DNA of 40,515 bases from Bacteroidota bacterium (GTDB lineage: Bacteria > Bacteroidota > Bacteroidia > Chitinophagales > Chitinophagaceae), in contig JABDFN010000005.1 of NCBI GenBank assembly GCA_013286485.1, positions 1 to 40,515 on the forward strand, written 5' to 3'. Shown here in pieces: positions 7,800-16,133 of the stretch. Positions within the stretch are counted from its first letter, which is position 1. Each line of letters begins with the position of its first letter. Position numbers and translations under genes: made by a program. The notes below the pieces were generated by a model. The model was not told the DNA's origin and did no database searches. It saw nothing but the letters and a program-made list of their open reading frames with translations.

Positions 7800-8309
7800 A
7801 TGGAGCAACTAACTAACAGAGCACAAGCAGTAAACCGCAGCCCGATGACCTTCTCGGAGCGAATTTATCTGCCTGCTATCTTTAAAGGGCTTACTATTAC
7901 ACTCGGCCATATATTTAAGAAGAAGGCTACTTATAATTACCCCGAAGTAAAACGCCCCTTCAGCCCTACTTTCCGCGGACTACATGTACTCAACCGCGAT
8001 GAAGAAGGACGTGAACGTTGCACTGCTTGTGGCCTTTGCGCATTAGCATGCCCTGCGGAAGCAATTACTATGGAAGCTGCAGAACGCAAACCGGGAGAAG
8101 AAAATCTATATCGCGAAGAGAAATATGCTGCTAAATACGAGATCAATATGTTGCGCTGTATTTTCTGTGGTTTTTGTGAGGAGGCTTGTCCTAAAGATGC
8201 TATTTACATGAGTGAAACCGTGATGCCGGCTAATTATACACGCGAGAGCTTCATTTATAAAAAAGAAGACTTGCTGATACCTCACCCTAAAAAACAGGAG
8301 AACGCATAA
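7800..8309 (+). CDS. nuoI: NADH-quinone oxidoreductase subunit I
   Basis: TYKY-type ferredoxin subunit with two [4Fe-4S] clusters (N6a and N6b) that relay electrons towards N2. Both CxxCxxCxxxC motifs are intact: C74, C77, C80, C84 (CTACGLCALAC) and C120, C123, C126, C130 (CIFCGFCEEAC). The 169-residue length is normal. It starts 6 bases after nuoH and ends 7 bases before nuoJ. Confidence 0.97.
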   Translation: MEQLTNRAQAVNRSPMTFSERIYLPAIFKGLTITLGHIFKKKATYNYPEVKRPFSPTFRGLHVLNRDEEGRERCTACGLCALACPAEAITMEAAERKPGEENLYREEKYAAKYEINMLRCIFCGFCEEACPKDAIYMSETVMPANYTRESFIYKKEDLLIPHPKKQENA

Positions 8310-8316
8310 TTTATTT

Positions 8317-8811
8317 ATGGGCATTTACGAAATACTATTTTGGTTTCTTACGGTTATGGCTATAGGCTGCGCACTGGGTGTTATACTCAGCCGCAACCCG
8401 GTAAATAGTGTGCTGTTCCTTATAGCTACTTTCTTTGCTATCTCCGGTCATTATTTGTTATTGAATGCACAATTCCTCGCAATTGTAAATGTTATTGTTT
8501 ACGCAGGCGCTATTATGGTCTTGTTTCTGTTTGTTATCATGCTTATGAATTTAAATGCCGATGTAGAACCGCAGAAAAGCAGGTTGGTACAGCTGGCAGG
8601 CATGATAGCAGGAGGTGTTTTGTTTTTGGTAGTACTGGCTGCCTTGCGTACAGCTACTTTATCTTCATTAGATAAAGCATCTACAGATATTGGATTAATA
8701 AAAAACCTGGGCAGGGTATTGTTTACGCAATATGTACTGCCTTTCGAAATAAGCAGTGTTCTTTTTCTCAGTGCTATGATTGGTGCAATTGTGATAGGAA
8801 AGAAAGAATAG
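8317..8811 (+). CDS. nuoJ: NADH-quinone oxidoreductase subunit J
   Basis: Hydrophobic subunit of the complex I membrane arm with about five transmembrane helices. The conserved segment NVIVYAGAIMVLFLFVIM in helix 3, a pi-bulge helix in solved structures, is diagnostic. At 164 residues it is a compact NuoJ. It lies between nuoI and nuoK. Confidence 0.95.
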   Translation: MGIYEILFWFLTVMAIGCALGVILSRNPVNSVLFLIATFFAISGHYLLLNAQFLAIVNVIVYAGAIMVLFLFVIMLMNLNADVEPQKSRLVQLAGMIAGGVLFLVVLAALRTATLSSLDKASTDIGLIKNLGRVLFTQYVLPFEISSVLFLSAMIGAIVIGKKE

Positions 8812-8854
8812 TGCCTGTTTTAGGTTTTGACTTTTAACTTTTGAATTTGACAAA
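8812..8854 (+). repeat. TTTTGACTTTTAACTTTTGA phrase before nuoK
   Basis: The nuoJ-nuoK gap carries tandem variants of TTTTGACTTTT ending in GAATTTGACAAA next to the nuoK ATG. It is closely related to the spacer phrases before nuoC and nuoF. Confidence 0.5.
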
Positions 8855-9154
8855 ATGCCAATACACTACTATTTGTTTTTAAGCATGGCCCTGTTCAGCA
8901 TTGGCATCATGGGTACACTCATGCGCCGCAATGCCATCATCATTTTTATGTGCATTGAGCTCATGCTGAATGCAGTGAATTTATTGCTCGTAGCATTTTC
9001 TAAAATGTATGTAGATACTTCCGCACAGATATTCGTGTTCTTTATAATGGTAGTGGCAGCGGCAGAAGTAGCAGTAGGACTGGCAGTAATAGTAATGATG
9101 TATCGCAAGGTGCATTCAGTTGACATTAATATTTTGAATAGGTTAAAACATTAG
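8855..9154 (+). CDS. nuoK: NADH-quinone oxidoreductase subunit K
   Basis: Three-helix antiporter-like subunit of complex I. The two membrane glutamates needed for proton transfer in the E. coli protein have counterparts here: E35 in MCIELMLNAVN and E71 in AAAEVAVGLA. The 99-residue length is exactly typical. It starts after a repeat-containing spacer and ends 9 bases before nuoL. Confidence 0.96.
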   Translation: MPIHYYLFLSMALFSIGIMGTLMRRNAIIIFMCIELMLNAVNLLLVAFSKMYVDTSAQIFVFFIMVVAAAEVAVGLAVIVMMYRKVHSVDINILNRLKH

Positions 9155-9163
9155 ACAAGTTCT

Positions 9164-11077
9164 ATGGGTAGCTTTACTCAGTTAGTTTATTTAGTTCCTT
9201 TATTTCCACTCCTTGGTTTTCTTATCAATGGCCTTGGCTGGAAGAAAATACCTAAGTCTGCAGGCGGCATTATTGGCAGCCTCGCAGTGCTGGCATCACT
9301 TGTTATTTCAATTGGTATTTTCTTCGAAGTAAGAACTGCTGCTGCTCCCGTTACTATTACTTTATTCAACTTTATACAGTCAGGCAAGCTACAGATCCCT
9401 TTCGCTTTCCAGGTTGATGCACTGTCTTCTTTATTCTTATTAATAATAACCGGTATCGGTTTCCTCATACACGTTTACTCTACATCTTATATGCACGAAG
9501 ACAAGGGCATGACCAAGTTCTTTGCCTATCTCAACCTCTTCGTGTTCTCTATGCTATTACTGGTGCTGGGCGCTAACTATCTCATCATGTTCATTGGTTG
9601 GGAAGGTGTGGGCCTCTGCTCATATCTGCTCATTGGTTTTTGGTTCAAGAATCGTGATTATACCAACGCAGCCAAGAAAGCATTTATTATGAACCGTATT
9701 GGCGACCTGGGTTTCCTTGTGGGCATGCTCATGATTTTGTTGAATTATGGCACGCTCTCTTACCAGGAATTCTTCGGCACATTGAAGAGCGGCGCTGTTC
9801 TCGTCCCAACTACTACTTACAACTGGATAGCTATTTGCCTGTTTATAGGCGCTATGGGCAAGAGCGCGCAAATACCTTTATATACCTGGCTGCCAGATGC
9901 CATGGCGGGCCCTACTCCTGTATCTGCACTCATCCACGCTGCAACCATGGTTACAGCAGGTGTGTATATGATCGCACGTAGCAATGTCTTATACGATCTC
10001 GCACCAATGGCTCAAAACTTGGTTGCTATTATCGGTGTAGCTACAGCCTTGCTTGCTGCAACCATTGCACTGTATCAAAATGATATTAAAAAAGTGCTCG
10101 CCTATTCTACTGTCAGCCAGCTTGGTTTTATGTTCCTGGCTTTGGGTGTTGGTGCTTATACAACAGGGGTGTTCCATGTTATGACGCATGCCTTCTTCAA
10201 AGCATTATTATTCCTCGGTGCAGGTTCTGTTATTCATGCTATGGGCGGCGAACAGGATATTACCCGCATGGGCGGATTGTCTAAAAAACTACCAATTACT
10301 TTCATCACATTTTTAATTGGAGTGCTGGCCATCTCAGGCTTCCCTTTTACTTCGGGTTTTATTTCTAAAGATGAAATATTGCTCGCAGCCTATGCACATA
10401 ACCCTATTTATTTCTGGGTAGCAACATTCACTGCTGTGCTTACTGCTGTATATATGTTCCGCCTATTGTTCCTCGTATTCTTCGGCGGTTTCCGCGGCAC
10501 TGAGCACCAAGCGCATCATCTGCACGAATCTCCATGGGCTATTACTTTGCCTTTAATTATTCTCGCAGCATTATCACTCATCGGTGGTTTTGTACAAATA
10601 CCTGCATTATATGGCGGCCATGATTTCTTAAATGATTTTCTAGCAAAGGCCGGCATTCCTGCTTTCTCTAACGAGTCTGATCCTGCGCTGCACACTAAAG
10701 AATATATGATGCTCGGCGGTACTATAATAGGCTTGCTCATTATCTTCTTCGCTACGCGTAAATTATTTGCTGTAAAACAATTTGGTGGTGAATATAAAGG
10801 CTTCAGAAAAGTATTGGCTAATAAATGGTATGTAGACGAAATATACGATGCCATCATTGTTCGCCCGCTGGATATGTTCTCTGACCTGCTCGACCGCTTT
10901 GCAGAACGCATGGGTATCGATGGTGTGGTGAACGGTGTGGGTAAAACAGTTCGTTGGGGTAGCGACCGTATCAGGTTGTTGCAGAACGGGCAAGTAGGCT
11001 TTTACATTTTTGTTATGGTGCTCGGTATGGTATTGTTGTTTGCGCTGGGCTTTTTTTGGATAAAAATTACGATCTAA
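9164..11077 (+). CDS. nuoL: NADH-quinone oxidoreductase subunit L
   Basis: Largest antiporter-like pump subunit, at the far end of the complex I membrane arm. Mrp-antiporter-type motifs are clear: FIGWEGVGLCSYLLIGFW, then PTPVSALIHAATMVTAGVYM with the lysine and histidine residues of the channel, and a long C-terminal lateral helix region followed by a final hydrophobic segment (about 615-635). The 637-residue length is normal. It starts 9 bases after nuoK and ends 7 before nuoM. Confidence 0.97.
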   Translation: MGSFTQLVYLVPLFPLLGFLINGLGWKKIPKSAGGIIGSLAVLASLVISIGIFFEVRTAAAPVTITLFNFIQSGKLQIPFAFQVDALSSLFLLIITGIGFLIHVYSTSYMHEDKGMTKFFAYLNLFVFSMLLLVLGANYLIMFIGWEGVGLCSYLLIGFWFKNRDYTNAAKKAFIMNRIGDLGFLVGMLMILLNYGTLSYQEFFGTLKSGAVLVPTTTYNWIAICLFIGAMGKSAQIPLYTWLPDAMAGPTPVSALIHAATMVTAGVYMIARSNVLYDLAPMAQNLVAIIGVATALLAATIALYQNDIKKVLAYSTVSQLGFMFLALGVGAYTTGVFHVMTHAFFKALLFLGAGSVIHAMGGEQDITRMGGLSKKLPITFITFLIGVLAISGFPFTSGFISKDEILLAAYAHNPIYFWVATFTAVLTAVYMFRLLFLVFFGGFRGTEHQAHHLHESPWAITLPLIILAALSLIGGFVQIPALYGGHDFLNDFLAKAGIPAFSNESDPALHTKEYMMLGGTIIGLLIIFFATRKLFAVKQFGGEYKGFRKVLANKWYVDEIYDAIIVRPLDMFSDLLDRFAERMGIDGVVNGVGKTVRWGSDRIRLLQNGQVGFYIFVMVLGMVLLFALGFFWIKITI

Positions 11078-11084
11078 GGTAAAT

Positions 11085-12530
11085 ATGATATTAATATTAC
11101 TCATAGTAATTCCTTTCTTGTCAGGCCTTATCAGCTTTGCGCTGAAGGGCAATGGTGCAAAAACCATGGCGTTATTGGGCTCATTGGCTACGCTCGCTTT
11201 TGCGGTAGCTGTGTCCTGCCACATGTATACGGGTGACACGATATCTTTTACAAAACCATGGATACCCAATCTCGGCACGCAATTCAGTTTGTTTTCAGAC
11301 GGTATGTCTGCTATGCTTTGCCTGCTTACAGCTATTGTTACATCGGTAGTGGTTATCTCCCAGTGGAACAAACCTGTTGATCGCCCCTCAGCTTTCTGGG
11401 GTTTAATGATGCTCTCACAGGCAGGCCTTATGGGTGTATTTCTCGCGTATGATGCATTGGTATTTTATATTTTCTGGGAGCTGGCGTTGATACCTGTTTA
11501 TTTTCTCTGCTCTATCTGGGGTGGCGAACGCCGCATACCCGTTACTTTTAAATTCTTCGTCTACACTTTTGTGGGTAGCCTGCTTATGCTGGCTGCTTTA
11601 ATTTATTTATCCATACAAACTCCGGGTGTTAATAGTTTTGCCTGGGGCAATATGGTACAAGCGGGCCGTTCATTATCTCCGCTCAATGCACATTGGGTAT
11701 TTTGGCTCCTGTTCATCGCATTTGCTATTAAAATGCCGGTCTTCCCTTTCCACACATGGCAGCCCGACACTTACGAGCAATCTCCTACACCGGTTACTAT
11801 CATCCTCAGTGCACTTATGGTAAAGATGGGTATGTTCGCCGTGCTGCGCTGGTTGCTGCCTGTTGTACCCGACGGTGTTTCTTATTGGGCAAACACAGTA
11901 GTTATCATGTCTGTTACCGGTATCATTTATGCATCTTTCTTGGCCATTGTACAAACAGACCTGAAACGACTTATAGCTTATTCATCTATCGCCCACATGG
12001 GCCTGATGTGCGCTGCCGCTTTTTCTAATACGCAAGTGGGTATGCATGGCATCATGGTACAAATGTTCAACCACGGTATTAATATCACCGGCATGTGGCT
12101 CATTGCTAGCATGATAGAAGAACGCTTCGGCACCCGTGATATGAACAGGCTAGGTGGCATGGCTAGCACCACACCCAAATTAGCTATTGCTTTAGTTGTT
12201 ATAGCGCTTGCAAATATTGCATTGCCTTTAACCAATGGTTTTATCGGTGAGTTCATGCTCTTCAATGGTTTGTTCCAGAATCCGTCTAACTATCATATCA
12301 CATTTATGGTGCTCGCAGGTTTAGGTGTTATATTAGGTGCGGTGTACACACTCAATATGGTGCAACGTACTGCTTATGGCAGCGCGGGCGAGGCGGCTAT
12401 AGTAAAAGATCTTAGTATAAATGAATTTATAGCAATAACGGTTGTCATCTTATTTATAGTGGTATTGGGTATATATCCGCAACCACTCTTAGATCTGACC
12501 TCAGGCGTTGCTAATATGTTAGTAAAGTAA
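11085..12530 (+). CDS. nuoM: NADH-quinone oxidoreductase subunit M
   Basis: Second antiporter-like pump subunit of complex I. Family motifs include YIFWELALIPVYFLCSIWGGERR in an early helix, where the Glu is the channel glutamate, the pump helix region around TWQPDTYEQSPTPVTIILSALMVKMG, and AYSSIAHMG in a later helix. The 481-residue length and about 14 hydrophobic helices fit. The downstream gap to nuoN (161 bases) is the largest in the operon and holds repeats. Confidence 0.96.
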   Translation: MILILLIVIPFLSGLISFALKGNGAKTMALLGSLATLAFAVAVSCHMYTGDTISFTKPWIPNLGTQFSLFSDGMSAMLCLLTAIVTSVVVISQWNKPVDRPSAFWGLMMLSQAGLMGVFLAYDALVFYIFWELALIPVYFLCSIWGGERRIPVTFKFFVYTFVGSLLMLAALIYLSIQTPGVNSFAWGNMVQAGRSLSPLNAHWVFWLLFIAFAIKMPVFPFHTWQPDTYEQSPTPVTIILSALMVKMGMFAVLRWLLPVVPDGVSYWANTVVIMSVTGIIYASFLAIVQTDLKRLIAYSSIAHMGLMCAAAFSNTQVGMHGIMVQMFNHGINITGMWLIASMIEERFGTRDMNRLGGMASTTPKLAIALVVIALANIALPLTNGFIGEFMLFNGLFQNPSNYHITFMVLAGLGVILGAVYTLNMVQRTAYGSAGEAAIVKDLSINEFIAITVVILFIVVLGIYPQPLLDLTSGVANMLVK

Positions 12531-12535
12531 AACGG

Positions 12536-12613
12536 CTTTGCGCACCTTTGCGAATCCTTGCGCTCTTTGCGTTTAAATTATTAACCGCAGAGTACGCTAA
12601 AGAGATCGCAGAG
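12536..12613. repeat. Gene-less CTTTGCG/CGCAGAG palindrome between nuoM and nuoN
   Basis: Left arm: CTTTGCG at 12536-12542 and 12546-12552, CCTTGCG at 12556-12562, CTTTGCG at 12565-12571, then TTTAA. Right arm: AACCGCAGAG with CGCAGAG at 12586-12592, CGCTAAAG at 12595-12602 and CGCAGAG at 12607-12613. The arms are imperfect reverse complements separated by a few bases. They correspond to the two arms that bracket the GxxExxY gene at 5108-5563, so this is the same element without its gene. Confidence 0.82.
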
Positions 12614-12656
12614 TATAAACGATGACAAATGAAAACCGTTGTTTGTGACTAAACTC

Positions 12657-12691
12657 ACTTACGACTTACGACTAAATACTTACGACTAAAA
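12657..12691 (+). repeat. CTTACGAC repeats in the nuoN leader
   Basis: CTTACGAC occurs three times (12658-12665, 12665-12672 and 12679-12686), the last two followed by TAAA, directly before the nuoN ATG. Another phrase-like spacer; function unknown. Confidence 0.6.
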
Positions 12692-14071
12692 ATGAAAGCA
12701 ATCATTGCTGCTGCAATACTCGGTATCATGCTCATGTTCGCCGCCATTATGATGCGCGAAAAGAAAAGCGTTGTCACACTGGCTATTATATTATTGGCAT
12801 TGCTGCTCGGTGTCAACATATGGGACCTTACCGAAACCGCTGCTACCGCTCCGCAGGCATACTTTAATAATATGCTACGCATAGACCGCTATTCGCTTTG
12901 GTTCAATACCCTCATGACTGGCTGCACCTTTTTATACCTCTTACTCGTAGGCAAAGACATAGCTAAGGTCGGCAATCATGTGGCAGAGTATTTCGCGCTT
13001 ATCTTCTTCATCTTATGCGGCTTGTATATACTCTCCACCTATAGCAATATGCTCATGCTCTTCCTTGGCATTGAGATATTATCTATACCCCAGTACATTT
13101 TATCGGGCAGCGATAAAAAGAATCTCAAGAGCAGCGAAGCATCTTTAAAATATTTCCTCATGGGTGCCTTCTCTACAGGCATCCTGCTCATGGGCATTAC
13201 CTTATTATACGGCGCCACAGGTTCTTTCAATGTTGCCAGCTTCAGCTTTTTGCAGGCCGATACATTAAATCCGCTTGCGCTCTCGGGTATATTGTTTCTC
13301 GTTATAGCGCTGTCGTTCAAAGTATCTGCAGCACCCTTCCATATGTGGACACCTGATGTGTACGATGGTGCACCCACACCCTTCACTGCTTACATGGCTA
13401 CCATTGGTAAGGCTGCCGCCTTCCTTGCTTTCCTGCGTTTGTTCCAGGCATCATTTGGTTCGCTCGGCAGCAGGTGGATGTTCATACTCGCTATCATCAC
13501 AGCCGCCACTTTACTCGTCGGTAATCTCACAGCTGTGTTCCAGCAAAGTGTTAAGCGCATGCTCGCTTATTCTTCTATTGCGCAGGCGGGCTTTATGCTC
13601 TTTGCTGTCATCTCTATAAATGCTGCTGCCTGGCAAGGTATCATTATTTATTCGGTAGCATATAGCGTGGCAACTATTGGCATATTTGCAGTACTGCTCA
13701 AATTGAAAGATTATACTTACGACGGCTTTAACGGGTTGGCTAAAAAAGAGCCACTGCTCGCTTTTGTTACCACTATCTTCCTGATGTCGCTGGCAGGTAT
13801 ACCACTTACGGGTGGTTTTATGGCTAAGTACTATGTGCTCTATGCAGCCGTACAACAAGGACAACTCTTATGGCTCGTTATCTTCGGTTTGCTCATGGCA
13901 GCTATCGGTGTGTACTACTATTTCCGTGTTATCATAGCTATGTACTTTAAGCAAGGTAATCCCGAGCTAAACTCATCCGTTACCATTATAGATAAAGTGC
14001 TGTTGGTTATCACCTGCATTATTGTGATATTAATAGGTGTAGTCCCACAATTGTTTTTGATAAACATTTAA
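12692..14071 (+). CDS. nuoN: NADH-quinone oxidoreductase subunit N
   Basis: Third antiporter-like pump subunit and last gene of the nuo operon. Recognisable segments are LFLGIEILSIPQYILSGS followed by the KSSEASLKYFLMGAFSTG helix, FHMWTPDVYDGAPTPFTAYM, and MLAYSSIAQAGFML. The length of 459 residues is slightly short but within the family range. The ATG at 12692 follows the palindrome and CTTACGAC repeats described separately, so this gene may be partly uncoupled from nuoM in expression. Confidence 0.95.
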   Translation: MKAIIAAAILGIMLMFAAIMMREKKSVVTLAIILLALLLGVNIWDLTETAATAPQAYFNNMLRIDRYSLWFNTLMTGCTFLYLLLVGKDIAKVGNHVAEYFALIFFILCGLYILSTYSNMLMLFLGIEILSIPQYILSGSDKKNLKSSEASLKYFLMGAFSTGILLMGITLLYGATGSFNVASFSFLQADTLNPLALSGILFLVIALSFKVSAAPFHMWTPDVYDGAPTPFTAYMATIGKAAAFLAFLRLFQASFGSLGSRWMFILAIITAATLLVGNLTAVFQQSVKRMLAYSSIAQAGFMLFAVISINAAAWQGIIIYSVAYSVATIGIFAVLLKLKDYTYDGFNGLAKKEPLLAFVTTIFLMSLAGIPLTGGFMAKYYVLYAAVQQGQLLWLVIFGLLMAAIGVYYYFRVIIAMYFKQGNPELNSSVTIIDKVLLVITCIIVILIGVVPQLFLINI

Positions 14072-14254
14072 GATCCCCTTACTTTGTCATTTTGACCGCT
14101 GATAGGAATGGTATGCTTCAATGGTAATACGCAAGCTATCGCCTGTTAGAACTGCATTAATATCAGAATATCCCATTTATTTTTATGCTCTCCAGGTGCC
14201 CGTTTGTATTGTAAAATCAGCAAATAATCTTATTTTGTAGCAAAATTATATACT

Positions 14255-15484
14255 ATGAAAAAACTTTTTTTACTCGCAACATTCATCTGCATTAAGTACA
14301 TAGCTATAGCTCAAATTCCTTCAGCCGGGCTTGTAGCTTATTATCCTTTTTGTGGCAACGCAAAAGATGCATCCGGTAATGGCCGTGATCTGACCATATA
14401 CGGTGGTGCTAATTTACATACCGACAGGCATGGATTAGGAAACGCAGCCTATCAATTTAATGGAGTAGATGGTATGCTGTATCGTGACACTTTATTTCCC
14501 GGTACCGGCGATCTTACCTTTAATTTATGGATAAACGCTTATACTACACAAAACTCACTTGTTATTTACAATGGTAACAGTAATAGCAATGGCTATGGCA
14601 TGGTAATTAATGATGGATTTGGAGGGACTGGCAATGACCTTAGTATTTTATTTGGAGGTATATCCGACGTTGCAACAACCCCTATAACACTCAATCAATG
14701 GCATTTTATTACTATGAGAAAAACAGGTAGCACTTTCGACCTGTTTTTAGATACAGTTATATTTGCTTCTACTTCTTCAACAACCTTCAGTTCACCCGTT
14801 GGTAAATTCCATATGGGTTTAGACTATACAGATAGCACTAATCCCTTTAACGGTTTGATGGATGATGTGGCATTGTACAACAGGGCACTTACTAACAGGG
14901 AAATCGGACAAATATATTTAACTACTTGCCCTGCAGGTACTTTATTTACTGGCCAGCCTATTACTAAAACAGATACTGCCGGCAAAACTGTAACGTTTAC
15001 CGCGAGCACTACTACTTATGTACCTTACTATCAATGGCAGAAAAAAGTAGGTGCCGGTGCATGGACCAATCTTACCAATACATCTCCGTATAGCGGAGTG
15101 AATACAAATAACCTGGTCATATCACCTATCGCAACAGCACTCAATGGTGTAGAATACAGATGTATATTGACTAATGGAATTTGCTGTTCCGATACTTCTG
15201 ATCCTGCAACACTCAATGTAATACCTACAGGTATCAAAAATATTAGTAATAAAAGTGTAATAAGTATCTACCCTAATCCAGCTCACGATAAAATTGTAGT
15301 AGACATCAATACGAATAGCACCGGCACTTTACTGGTACTAAACAACCTGGGGCAAACCTGCAGGCAGCAACAAATTACTGGCAATATCACTACCATTGAC
15401 ATTAATAGCCTTCCTGTTGGTATGTACATTATAAAACTGCAGATCGACGGTGAGATACAGTATAGTAAAATGGTAAAACAGTGA
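14255..15484 (+). CDS. Secreted LamG-like protein with T9SS sorting domain
   Basis: A 409-residue exported protein. A signal peptide covers residues 1 to about 20 (MKKLFLLATF... ending IAQ). Residues about 27-225 form a LamG/concanavalin-like fold: VAYYPFCGNAKDASGNGRDL and DDVALYNRALTNREIGQIY are typical of this class. Residues about 230-325 look like an Ig/PKD-like module with paired cysteines. The C-terminal 75 residues (SIYPNPAHDKI ... LPVGMYIIKL ... KMVKQ) are a type A T9SS sorting domain, which sends the protein to the cell surface or medium. No catalytic site is seen, so adhesion or carbohydrate binding is a guess. It stands alone, 183 bases after nuoN. Confidence 0.88.
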   Translation: MKKLFLLATFICIKYIAIAQIPSAGLVAYYPFCGNAKDASGNGRDLTIYGGANLHTDRHGLGNAAYQFNGVDGMLYRDTLFPGTGDLTFNLWINAYTTQNSLVIYNGNSNSNGYGMVINDGFGGTGNDLSILFGGISDVATTPITLNQWHFITMRKTGSTFDLFLDTVIFASTSSTTFSSPVGKFHMGLDYTDSTNPFNGLMDDVALYNRALTNREIGQIYLTTCPAGTLFTGQPITKTDTAGKTVTFTASTTTYVPYYQWQKKVGAGAWTNLTNTSPYSGVNTNNLVISPIATALNGVEYRCILTNGICCSDTSDPATLNVIPTGIKNISNKSVISIYPNPAHDKIVVDINTNSTGTLLVLNNLGQTCRQQQITGNITTIDINSLPVGMYIIKLQIDGEIQYSKMVKQ

Positions 15485-15504
15485 TAAAATGAATCTCAAT
15501 AGTA

Positions 15505-15540
15505 AAACAGCAGGTTATCAATTAATCTGCTGTTATTTTA
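15505..15540 (+). terminator. Terminator after the LamG gene
   Basis: AAACAGCAG and CTGCTGTT form an 8-bp stem with a 13-base AT-rich loop, followed by ATTTTA. The flanks extend the symmetry (TAAAA/TTTTA), so it could also act on the opposite strand. Confidence 0.6.
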
Positions 15541-15565
15541 ACTATCATAGATTTTACTAAGTCCT

Positions 15566-15663
15566 CACTCGTCCGCATTTTCAACACAAATAAAAAGGGC
15601 AACCCCACTCGTCCTCGTTTACAACGAGGATGCATTGTACAGCGTTTTCAACGCAAATAAAAA
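15566..15663. repeat. REP-like repeat pair with hairpins
   Basis: Two units start with CACTCGTCC and end with CAAC(A/G)CAAATAAAAA: a short one at 15566-15596 and a longer one at 15606-15663. The longer one contains the perfect hairpin TCCTCGTTTACAACGAGGA (15612-15630, 8-bp stem, 3-base loop) and GCGTTTTCAACGC (15642-15654, 5-bp stem). The short unit looks like an internally deleted copy. The layout resembles REP elements; no transposase is nearby. Confidence 0.6.
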
Positions 15664-15795
15664 CTAACCTATCCACCCCTTTAAATTTTTCTATACCTCC
15701 ATTCTTTGCATCTATTTGTGGATATGTTTATTTGGAAACCGCTTGTTAATAATAGTAACTTGCTGTTACCTGTATTTTTTATAAGTATGGGTATT

Positions 15796-15828
15796 AGCTA
15801 ATCTGCAAATTTGCATATCAGCTAATCT
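15796..15828. repeat. TGCAAATTTGCA palindrome between AGCTAATCT direct repeats
   Basis: A perfect 12-base palindrome at 15804-15815 is flanked by AGCTAATCT at 15796-15804 and 15820-15828. It may be an operator or another spacer phrase; no regulator can be assigned. Confidence 0.45.
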
Positions 15829-15837
15829 ATGAAGTTC

Positions 15838-16099
15838 TTTGACATATCAAAAATTCCGGTCTTCGGAACTGCCTGCCAGCTAATGGCGATGGTAAACCCT
15901 TGCATTGCACAAAATGCAAATGGGACACCTTTGGCTACATTATAATGGATAGACTTCCTTCCGCTTTCTGTTTTTTTCTCCCAAAAGCGGAAGTGAATTC
16001 GCTGTATGCAGCGCCCATGGCTCATATTATTATTTTTACATGCGGAAGCAAAGCGGAAGTGAAGCGGACATCCCGACTATCCGAATGTTCGGATCGGGA
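15838..16099. other. Gene-free, hairpin-dense stretch
   Basis: The 649-base gap 15485-16133 has no convincing gene. Its right part is packed with stems: TTTGA/TCAAA near 15838, TTCCG/CGGAA near 15855, TTGCATT/AATGCAA at 15900-15919, CTTCCGCTTT/AAAGCGGAAG at 15958-15993, and TCCCGA...TCGGGA with an inner TCCGAA/TTCGGA at 16071-16099. The 14-mer AAAGCGGAAGTGAA occurs at 15984 and again at 16050. A 38-codon plus-strand ORF starts at 15829 but has no supporting homology I recognise. A structured RNA, a decayed gene or a repeat element are all possible. Confidence 0.4.
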
Positions 16100-16133
16100 C
16101 GGAAGTAACTCCCTAAAACGGAAATAGATATTC

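Noticed and set aside
10763-11371. Long minus-strand open frame (202 codons) across the nuoL-nuoM junction
   Set aside because: It lies opposite two certain genes, its translation shows no family motif, and it crosses their boundary; it is a shadow frame.
15829-15945. Short plus-strand ORF (38 codons) beginning MKFFDISKIPVF
   Set aside because: Too short, in a hairpin-rich stretch, with no recognisable domain; reported only as part of the structured region.
16071-16099. TCCCGA/TCGGGA hairpin as terminator of the arylsulfotransferase-like gene
   Set aside because: On the minus strand it is followed by TGTCCGCTTC, not a T-run; kept only as a structural element.
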